Source: Deltaproteobacteria bacterium UBA3076 (lineage in GTDB: Bacteria > Desulfobacterota > Dissulfuribacteria > Dissulfuribacterales > UBA3076). From it: 11,830 nucleotides of DNA. The stretch's first letter is position 1; each line of letters opens with the position of its first letter. Below the pieces are notes generated by a model, which did no database searches, was not told where the DNA came from, and saw only the letters and a list, made by a program, of their open reading frames with translations. The DNA is taken from the NCBI GenBank assembly GCA_002367355.1, contig DFBQ01000135.1, forward strand, positions 1-11,830, in the 5' to 3' direction. Shown here in pieces: positions 1-5,930 of this stretch. The position numbers were made by a program, and so were the translations under genes.

Positions 1-1019
1 TTTGGTCTCACATCTCGATCAAAAATCTGCCTGTCATCTGCCCTTGCCTTCATCATGAGGGCAAAGGCTGCAAGCTGTGAGGCCCGGTCGTCAATGTCGA
101 GACCATAGAGGTTTTTTTCCAGTATCAGGCATGGAATGTCCCTTGTCCTGTATCCCCTCTCAAGATACATGGCCTTAAAAAGTTCATATGCCTCGACAAG
201 GATATGCCCAGAACCACAGGCTGGGTCCAGAAAAGTGATCTCTTCCGGGTTCAGTTCCTTGGGTGTTATTGCATCAAGCTGTCTTTTCACCTCCTCGCTC
301 TGCTCCGCAGGCTCGATGTAGTATTCCATTTTATCCCGAAGCGGAGAAGCAGGATAGGTCGCCAACCACTGGCGTCCCAGAGTATTTTGGACCATATACT
401 TCACGATCCAGTTAGGCGTAAACAATTGCGTGGCAGCAGGGATATCCTCGCTCTTTACGACTTTGCCGATGACCTCGTCTTTTTTCTCTGAGATGTAAAA
501 CTGATAGATCCACCCAATGATTTCTATTTCACTCCGTAGTTCCTCATCTACCTCATTGACCATATTTCGTATTGGAGAATTTGAATGGAGAAGATTATCA
601 TGGAGCAAAAGTTCTGTTTCATTGTTTATGGATTCAAAGAGAAAGGGTATGGCCCTGTGCAAAGCATTGCATTGTGCAACGATGAGGATACGATATAACT
701 CGTTGTCCTTGTCACCGGCCAGCCGCAGTTCCACAATCTTGTTCATGTCTAAGCCCGGCAGATCCACATTCACTGCCTGTTCCAAAATCTCCGGGATGTC
801 CGAACCTGACCGGTTACTCAAAACTCGATAGCCATGATCGAGGTAGTCATGCAGTTCCATATACCGCAGGGCCATGAAGCGGTTAAACCAGGTATAGGCC
901 ATCGCCTCCATGACCTGATCAAAGCCTTCTCTCTGGATGCGGGCAACCAACCTTTTCCTCAGTTCCCCCACCTTCCCGGGAAAGGCCCGGCTGGGTGACT
1001 TCCATACAGCGGAGCACAT
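1..1019 (-). CDS. pglX: BREX adenine-specific DNA methyltransferase PglX, 5'-truncated, continues beyond left edge
   Basis: PglX is the N6-adenine methyltransferase of BREX phage-defence systems; it marks host DNA so that the system can tell it from phage DNA. An uninterrupted minus-strand frame runs from the ATG at 1019 to the window edge (339 codons), with no frameshift found on translating it through. It shows the family's AYTWFNRFMALRYMELHDYL segment, a DPACGSGHILVEAYELF motif I (SAM binding), and the NLYGLDIDDRASQLAAFAL stretch. The NPPY catalytic motif would lie beyond the edge. Family-like sequence starts only at RAFPGKV (about position 989), so roughly 50-60 N-terminal residues of a normal PglX are missing, judged from remembered family sequences. 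The ten residues before it are read out of frame from the end of brxA. GTG at 971 is another possible start. An in-frame TGA lies just upstream of 1019. It may be a pseudogene or a shortened but expressed protein. Confidence 0.88.
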   Translation of the reverse strand, partial: MCSAVWKSPSRAFPGKVGELRKRLVARIQREGFDQVMEAMAYTWFNRFMALRYMELHDYLDHGYRVLSNRSGSDIPEILEQAVNVDLPGLDMNKIVELRLAGDKDNELYRILIVAQCNALHRAIPFLFESINNETELLLHDNLLHSNSPIRNMVNEVDEELRSEIEIIGWIYQFYISEKKDEVIGKVVKSEDIPAATQLFTPNWIVKYMVQNTLGRQWLATYPASPLRDKMEYYIEPAEQSEEVKRQLDAITPKELNPEEITFLDPACGSGHILVEAYELFKAMYLERGYRTRDIPCLILEKNLYGLDIDDRASQLAAFALMMKARADDRQIFDRDVRP

Positions 1020-1611
1020 AGTCCTCGGAATCTCTAATCAGACAGCTCCGCACTTCAGGAACGATGGAAACCGGAAGCAAGCGGAGGGATCGGCTCCCAT
1101 CAACGTATTTTGCTTCAGCCAAAATCCTGAAAATTACCTGTCTTAACTTCTTTACGGTTACTTCCGCCCAATCCGTTACAACAGGGTCCACTTGAGCGCA
1201 TATTTCCAGATAATAGTCCCAGTCTTTTGCAGACAATTCCCGTTTAAAGGTCAGCCAATGCTCGCGAAGTGTATTATCCATAAAATCGCCAAGTAACCGG
1301 CTGTTCTTGACGGCGGCTGCAAGTAAGGCCTGAGTGGCGATATCAGATGTTCCTCTTTCCACCAACCTCAATAGATCTGAACTCATAGGCCGGAGCCGGT
1401 TTTTGATCAATCTATCCTGCCGTTTGGCTGTAACAGGGCTTCTCTTTTGTAAGACATTATCAACCACTATTGCCTGATGCCAAGCATCATCATCAACACC
1501 GCTAAGGAGAAGACGGGCAATTTGACGGCTTTCCTGAACCAGAAGTGATCCTGCGACTATGTCGCCTCTATAGATTTTGGGATGACCAGAATGTTTTACT
1601 GAAGCTACCAT
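919..1611 (-). CDS. brxA: BREX protein BrxA (DUF1819 family)
   Basis: BrxA is a small component of BREX phage-defence loci, reported to bind DNA; its exact role is not settled. The 230-residue product shows the family pattern in order: an AGSLLVQESRQIARLLLSG start, DNVLQKRSPVTAKRQ, ATQALLAAAVKNSRLLGDFM, the WDYYLE region, and KKLRQVIFRILAEAKYVDG, ending in DYVLRCMEV at residue 205. Family members usually stop at about that point. The last 25 residues here, from TQPGLS onward, are not BrxA-like: they are pglX sequence read in the wrong frame, so the natural stop codon has been lost. The start at 1611 fits the family length, although no strong ribosome binding site precedes it. The next gene in a standard type 1 locus would be brxB and then brxC; instead truncated pglX overlaps its end. 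Confidence 0.9.
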   Translation of the reverse strand: MVASVKHSGHPKIYRGDIVAGSLLVQESRQIARLLLSGVDDDAWHQAIVVDNVLQKRSPVTAKRQDRLIKNRLRPMSSDLLRLVERGTSDIATQALLAAAVKNSRLLGDFMDNTLREHWLTFKRELSAKDWDYYLEICAQVDPVVTDWAEVTVKKLRQVIFRILAEAKYVDGSRSLRLLPVSIVPEVRSCLIRDSEDYVLRCMEVTQPGLSREGGGTEEKVGCPHPERRL

Positions 1612-1703
1612 CTATTTCTGTAACCATTAAGGAAACCAGGGGCTGTTAGCGGCATTTCGAAGGACTACCACGTTATTCATCCTGGAGCAAGATTTCTATC
1701 TAT

Positions 1704-1913
1704 TGAGGCATTTGCACTGTACCGGTTTTGAAAATAGTGTCTTGCGGTATCATAGATACAATATGTAGTATGTCTATTGTTTATCCATACTATATATAGC
1801 TAACGATTAGCTCGTAACTTGACAAATTAGCTCTAAAGTGTGGGGTGAAATGTTTTTTGAACAACTCAAAACATACCATAAATTGATAGGTTAGAGACAG
1901 CGCAAATGCCTCA
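1704..1913. repeat. Inverted-repeat-bounded segment, possible MITE or insertion scar
   Basis: TGAGGCATTTGCACTGT at 1704-1720 is matched at 16 of 17 positions by the reverse complement of 1897-1913, giving a 210-bp segment with terminal inverted repeats. The interior is AT-rich and non-coding. No target-site duplication is visible: the left flank ends TCTAT and the right flank begins GAAAA. It could be a miniature transposable element, a remnant of an insertion sequence, or a pair of protein-binding sites. The family was not recognised. Confidence 0.4.
1766..1792. promoter_or_regulatory. Operator-like inverted repeat upstream of brxA
   Basis: TAGTATG (1766-1772) and CATACTA (1786-1792) form a perfect 7-bp inverted repeat with a 13-bp spacer. 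It overlaps the best candidate -10 element (TATAGT, minus strand) for brxA, lying about 155-180 bp upstream of its start codon. BREX loci are often controlled by a WYL-type repressor (BrxR) binding inverted repeats in this position, but no such gene is in the window, so the assignment is only positional. Confidence 0.3.
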
Positions 1914-1953
1914 GAAAACAAAATTTAGGATTTCCGTTCAGACGATCCGCTAC

Positions 1954-4611
1954 TCAGGAAGATGGAGAACTGTTTGTGTGTATGATATCATAGACTGCTT
2001 CAAGGGCCTCTTCGAGTCTTTCCGGCTTCGGGCCCCCTGCCTGCGCCATTTCAGGGCTCCCTCCTCCACCTCCCCCGATCATCTGAGCTACCTGCTTGAT
2101 AATATTTCCTGCATGTAGCCGGTCAGTAAGATCCTTGGTGACAAGGACCAGCAGCAGGGCCTTGCTGTCAGTCCGTGATCCTATTACCACGACCCCTGAG
2201 CCCATCTTATCCCTGAGCCTGTCTCCTATGTACCTGATGGATTTGGCGTTATCTGTTTCAACTCGGGCGGATAGCACTTGAATATTGTTGATTTTTCGTA
2301 TCTTGGACAACAACTCATCCAGCCCTTGCGTGGCACGCGCTGTCTTAACCTGCCGGAGTTGCTTCTCCAGGTCTTTTGTCATCTCAAGGAGTCTTGTGAC
2401 CTTTTTAGATACCTCCAGTCTGGGACATTTCAGTTGAAAGGTAATGCCGGCGACCGCTTCTTCCAATTCATGTACAAGGTCCATAGCGTTTTGGGCGGTA
2501 CAGGCCTCAAGCCTCCTTATCCCGGCGGCCACACTGGATTCGCTGATGATCTTGAGAAGACCTATCTGCCCGGTATAAGAAATATGGGTGCCGCCACAGA
2601 GTTCCATGCTGAAATCCGGAATACTCACCAGACGCACAGTCTCTCCGTACTTTTCCCCGAATAGGGCCATTGCCTCACGGGCCATTGCCTCTTTATAGGC
2701 AAGAATCTCTGTTTTGACTTCTCTGTTTTTTCTTATCTGTTCATTTACCAGGTCTTCAACCTGTCTGATCTCATCCGGTGTTAAGGCTGAGAAGTGGGTA
2801 AAGTCAAAACGCAGCCTGTCAGAGGCTACCATGGAGCCTGCCTGCTTCACATGTTCTCCAAGGACTTGCCTGAGGGCGGCGTGGAGAAGGTGAGTGGCGG
2901 TATGGTTGCGGGCCGTGTTTTTTCTGAGATCCTCTGATACCTCAAGCTTTATGGAATCTCCCGACTCCAGGTCCCCATGTTTGACCTCTATACTGTGTAT
3001 TATAAGGTCTCCCCTGTGGAAGGTATCTATTACTTCGGCCCTGCCTGAAGGCCCTTCCACCCAACCCCTGTCGCCCACCTGACCGCCTGACTCTGCATAA
3101 AATGGTGTTTCCGCAGCAACAAGTTCTCCGCACCAGCCGGCAGAGGTTTTTGGGACAGGCCGACCCTGTTTTACAAGGGCGAGAAGTTCTGATTTGTGAG
3201 ATGTGTTGCCATAACCCACGAATTTGTTACCCAAATTTGAGTTCAGCAGCTCCCTGTATACCTCCGGCAATTCTTCAGTAACCACGTCATGACGGGCCTT
3301 TCTCGACCGCTCCCTCTGCTCTGACCGGGCCTGTTCATAACCGGCCCGGTCAAGCCCCATATCCTCTTCCTTGGCCACATCAATGAGTATATCCACAGGT
3401 AAGCCGTAAGTGTCATAAAGCTTGAAGGCAAAATCCCCGGGGATTTGGGTCTTCTGTTCCTTTCTGAGGATGGCTATCTCCTCGTCAAGGAGGTGGAGCC
3501 CGAATTCCAGTGTCTCTGCAAAGCGGGACTCCTCGTGGTCTACGACCTTCCCTAGAAAGGCCGAGGCCTTTTTCAGCTCCGGATAGGTTTCACCCATTTC
3601 TTTTATAACAACGTCAGCCACTGAGCTTATGAAGGGGTCCTTAAGCCCTATGACCTTTCCGTATCGGACTGCTCTGCGGATAATGCGCCTTAATACATAT
3701 CCTCTCCCCTCATTGGAAGGGATGAGTCCGTCAGCAATAAGAAAGGCGCCGGCCCTGGCATGATCAGCTATGACCTTCATGGCAACGTCTGATTGCTTGT
3801 CCCGGCCATAGGTCCGGCCTGACAGCTCTTCTATACGCGATAACAGGCCTGCGAAGATGTCAGTATCGTAATTGCTTACTTTCCCCTGGCATATCGCGGC
3901 CATGCGCTCAAGCCCCAGGCCGGTATCAATGCACGGATTTGGAAGAGGACTCAGTTTACCGGATTCATCCCGGAAGAACTGCATGAACACCAGGTTCCAG
4001 AGTTCAAGAAAGCGATCGCAGTCACAGCCCACTTTGCAGTCCGGCCTGCCACAGCCCACACCTGATCCCTGGTCGATGAGTATCTCCGAGCAGGGTCCAC
4101 AGGGCCCGGTATCCCCCATGGCCCAGAAGTTGTCTTCTTCTCCGAGACGGACCACACGATCAGGAGAAATTCCGGTTATCTCCGGCCATAATTCCGCCGC
4201 TTTGTCATCATCCCGGAATACCGTGACCCACAGCTTTTCTACAGGCAGTTCTATTTCTTTTGCAAGAAACTCCCAGGCAAAGGAAATAGCCTCTTTTTTG
4301 AAGTAGTCTCCAAAGGAAAAATTTCCCAGCATTTCAAAAAAGGTGTGGTGACGGGCAGTGTATCCAACGTTTTCAAGATCGTTGTGTTTGCCCCCGGCCC
4401 GCACGCATTTCTGACAAGAGGCCGCACGCACATAAGACCTGGTCTCCTCTCCAAGAAATACCTTCTTGAACTGGACCATACCGGCATTAGTAAAGAGGAG
4501 TGAAGGGTCTTCTGCCGGGATCAATGGGGAACTTGGGACTATCTCACTACTATTTTTTGAAAAAAAATCTAAAAAGAGGCTGCGAATCTGAGCACCTGAT
4601 AACTTCTTCAT
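1954..4611 (-). CDS. alaS: Alanine--tRNA ligase
   Basis: This cytoplasmic class II enzyme attaches alanine to tRNA-Ala and hydrolyses mischarged seryl-tRNA. The 885-residue product is close to the usual length and has every domain. The catalytic domain contains FFEMLGNFSF at 91-100 (motif 2 region) and GLGLERM at 231-237 (motif 3). A cysteine-rich insert lies at about 187-198 (CGRPDCKVGCDC). The editing domain has HTATH at about 570 and CGGTH at about 671, which together bind zinc. The C-Ala domain ends with a GGGGGG-SPEMAQAGG segment. The start ATG at 4611 is preceded by AAAGG about 9 bases upstream. It lies 108 bp downstream of recA on the same strand, a common association, but the recX gene often found between them is missing. 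A run of eight T residues on the coding strand lies near codon 15. Codons and motifs look intact. Confidence 0.98.
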   Translation of the reverse strand: MKKLSGAQIRSLFLDFFSKNSSEIVPSSPLIPAEDPSLLFTNAGMVQFKKVFLGEETRSYVRAASCQKCVRAGGKHNDLENVGYTARHHTFFEMLGNFSFGDYFKKEAISFAWEFLAKEIELPVEKLWVTVFRDDDKAAELWPEITGISPDRVVRLGEEDNFWAMGDTGPCGPCSEILIDQGSGVGCGRPDCKVGCDCDRFLELWNLVFMQFFRDESGKLSPLPNPCIDTGLGLERMAAICQGKVSNYDTDIFAGLLSRIEELSGRTYGRDKQSDVAMKVIADHARAGAFLIADGLIPSNEGRGYVLRRIIRRAVRYGKVIGLKDPFISSVADVVIKEMGETYPELKKASAFLGKVVDHEESRFAETLEFGLHLLDEEIAILRKEQKTQIPGDFAFKLYDTYGLPVDILIDVAKEEDMGLDRAGYEQARSEQRERSRKARHDVVTEELPEVYRELLNSNLGNKFVGYGNTSHKSELLALVKQGRPVPKTSAGWCGELVAAETPFYAESGGQVGDRGWVEGPSGRAEVIDTFHRGDLIIHSIEVKHGDLESGDSIKLEVSEDLRKNTARNHTATHLLHAALRQVLGEHVKQAGSMVASDRLRFDFTHFSALTPDEIRQVEDLVNEQIRKNREVKTEILAYKEAMAREAMALFGEKYGETVRLVSIPDFSMELCGGTHISYTGQIGLLKIISESSVAAGIRRLEACTAQNAMDLVHELEEAVAGITFQLKCPRLEVSKKVTRLLEMTKDLEKQLRQVKTARATQGLDELLSKIRKINNIQVLSARVETDNAKSIRYIGDRLRDKMGSGVVVIGSRTDSKALLLVLVTKDLTDRLHAGNIIKQVAQMIGGGGGGSPEMAQAGGPKPERLEEALEAVYDIIHTNSSPSS

Positions 4612-4719
4612 GGACAGAACCTTTCGTAACTTCTCAATAAGTGAAGATAAAAACCATTCCTCATTTCCGACTTTTGTGTCGATTCGCGTCTATTAGCGGT
4701 TCAATTATCCTGGCAGAAA

Positions 4720-5760
4720 TCAGGCGGGTTCCTCGACCTGCTCCTGGACCTTGGGCCTCTTAATATCGTATGTTTCCCACATCTGTTGCTCTATCCGGTC
4801 AGCAATATCCGGGTGGGCTTTCAGAAAGGTTCGCACGTTTTCACGGCCTTGCCCCAGTCTTTCTCCATCGTATGAATACCATGCCCCGCTTTTTTCAATG
4901 ATATCCACTGCCGTGGCCAGATCGATTAGAGAACCTTCTCTGGAAATGCCCTCTCCGTAGTATATATCAAACTCGGCGGTTTTGAATGGAGGAGCTATTT
5001 TGTTCTTGACTATCTTTACCCTGGTCCGGTTTCCGATGATATCCGCCCCTTCCTTGATAGCAGCTATACGCCTTATGTCCATGCGCATGGTTGAATAGAA
5101 CTTGAGGGCATTCCCTCCGGTTGTGGTCTCAGGGCTGCCGAACATCACCCCTATTTTCATGCGGATCTGGTTGATAAAGACCAGTGCCGTCCTGGTGCGA
5201 TTGATATTGCCTGTGAGCTTCCTCATGGCCTGAGACATCAACCGGGCCTGGAGTCCCATATGTTGATCTCCCATTTCCCCTTCTATCTCCGCCTTTGGGA
5301 CCAGGGCAGCCACGGAATCCACTACTATGATATCTATTGCTCCGCTACGCACCAAGGCATCAACGATTTCAAGTGCCTGCTCACCATAGTCCGGCTGAGA
5401 GATCAGGAGGTCGTCGGTATTTACGCCAAGCTTGCCGGCGTAAACTGGATCCATGGCGTGTTCCGCATCCACGAATGCAGCTATGCCGCCCTGCTTCTGG
5501 GCTTCGGCAATCATGTGCAGGGCCAGGGTGGTCTTTCCTGAAGACTCCGGACCGAATATTTCCGTTATCCTGCCTCGAGCTATGCCCCCAACACCGGTTG
5601 CCAGGTCAATCGCAATGGAGCCTGTTGGAATTACAGCAATATCTTCCACACCGCCGCGGTCCCCAAGCCTCATTACAGATCCCTTCCCAAACTGTTTTTG
5701 TATTTGGGCAATAGCTATATCTACTGCCTTTTCTTTATCCTTCCTGGTTGGGTCAGACAT
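4720..5760 (-). CDS. recA: Recombinase RecA
   Basis: RecA forms filaments on single-stranded DNA, drives homologous strand exchange, and triggers LexA self-cleavage in the SOS response. The start chosen is the ATG at 5760, giving 346 residues, because AGGAGG (5766-5771) sits five bases before it; an ATG at 5790 would add ten residues but has no such site. Walker A is GPESSGKTT at 70-78, the catalytic glutamate is E100 in VDAEHA, and Walker B is IIVVD at 144-148. Loop L1 carries [11 protein letters not shown] and loop L2 carries [14 protein letters not shown]. The C-terminus is acidic (QEQVEEPA), as in most RecA proteins. It lies between the radical SAM gene (153-bp gap) and alaS. No familiar LexA box was found upstream; a 15-bp tandem repeat at 5836-5865 is the most conspicuous candidate control sequence. 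Confidence 0.98.
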   Translation of the reverse strand: MSDPTRKDKEKAVDIAIAQIQKQFGKGSVMRLGDRGGVEDIAVIPTGSIAIDLATGVGGIARGRITEIFGPESSGKTTLALHMIAEAQKQGGIAAFVDAEHAMDPVYAGKLGVNTDDLLISQPDYGEQALEIVDALVRSGAIDIIVVDSVAALVPKAEIEGEMGDQHMGLQARLMSQAMRKLTGNINRTRTALVFINQIRMKIGVMFGSPETTTGGNALKFYSTMRMDIRRIAAIKEGADIIGNRTRVKIVKNKIAPPFKTAEFDIYYGEGISREGSLIDLATAVDIIEKSGAWYSYDGERLGQGRENVRTFLKAHPDIADRIEQQMWETYDIKRPKVQEQVEEPA

Positions 5761-5835
5761 ACTATCCTCCTGGTTGATTTGTTCCAGCAATTAAATAACA
5801 AGATAATCTTAACTTAAATGGAGAAAAATCGATAG

Positions 5836-5865
5836 TGATCTTGCTGAAAATGATCTTGCTGAAAC
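5836..5865. repeat. 15-bp tandem direct repeat upstream of recA
   Basis: TGATCTTGCTGAAAA (5836-5850) is followed directly by TGATCTTGCTGAAAC (5851-5865), identical at 14 of 15 positions. The pair lies 76-105 bp upstream of the recA start codon, where an activator or repressor site could be. A separate short palindrome, AAGAT-A-ATCTT, lies nearer the gene at about 5809-5819. Neither matches a LexA box that I can name. Confidence 0.7.
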
Positions 5866-5873
5866 CTAAATTG

Positions 5874-5930
5874 AGCGATTAGCTGTTAGCCATTAGCGTT
5901 TAGTTTTGAAAAATCAGGGCATTACCTTAA
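5874..5930. repeat. 57-bp dispersed repeat, copy A
   Basis: This element matches 11774-11830 at 53 of 57 positions. It begins with four 7-bp units of the form GCNNTTA (gcgatta, gctgtta, gccatta, gcgttta at 5875-5902) and continues through a TGAAAAATCAGGGCATTAC block. On the minus strand that block supplies the stop codon (5914-5916) and the last codons (K, V, M, P) of the radical SAM gene. Related but looser GCTGTTA-type sequence occurs at 1642-1650, 1798-1812 and 8553-8596. Confidence 0.85.

Larger units (their letters stand above)
1612..1953. other. AT-rich spacer between alaS and the BREX remnant
   Basis: This 342-bp stretch holds no convincing gene on either strand and no tRNA. It separates the end of alaS from the start of brxA, both read on the minus strand, so it should contain the brxA promoter. 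The middle (about 1735-1890) is clearly AT-rich. Visible structure: a 17-bp inverted repeat pair at its flanks (1704-1720 and 1897-1913), an operator-like inverted repeat (1766-1792), and a 6-bp-arm hairpin AGCTAA-CGA-TTAGCT at 1798-1812 that resembles the GCNNTTA repeats elsewhere in the window. On the minus strand TATAGT near 1788-1793 is a possible -10 element, with only a weak -35 (TTACGA) 17 bp upstream. No clear hairpin-plus-T-run terminator follows alaS. Confidence 0.6.

Noticed and set aside
136..831. Three plus-strand open frames over the left end
   Set aside because: They are antisense to the clearly homologous and uninterrupted pglX frame.
1906..2118. Plus-strand open frame of 70 codons across the alaS 3' end
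   Set aside because: Most of it is antisense to the conserved C-terminal domain of alaS, and its product shows no recognisable motif or ribosome binding site.
4560..4567. Run of eight A residues (T on the coding strand) near the start of alaS, as a frameshift
   Set aside because: The alaS frame reads through it correctly with conserved sequence on both sides, so there is no sign of an actual shift.
4612..4719. Terminator between recA and alaS
   Set aside because: The only stem seen, CGAC-N6-GTCG, has 4 bp and no following T run, so transcription through the gap cannot be excluded.
5761..5790. Upstream ATG at 5790 as the recA start, giving 356 residues
   Set aside because: The ATG at 5760 has an ideal AGGAGG five bases before it and gives the usual RecA N-terminus; the extra ten residues would overlap that ribosome binding site.
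5761..5913. Known-type LexA box upstream of recA
   Set aside because: No GTTC-N7-GAAC, CTGT-N8-ACAG or similar palindrome was found; the AAGAT-A-ATCTT palindrome matches no LexA site that I know.
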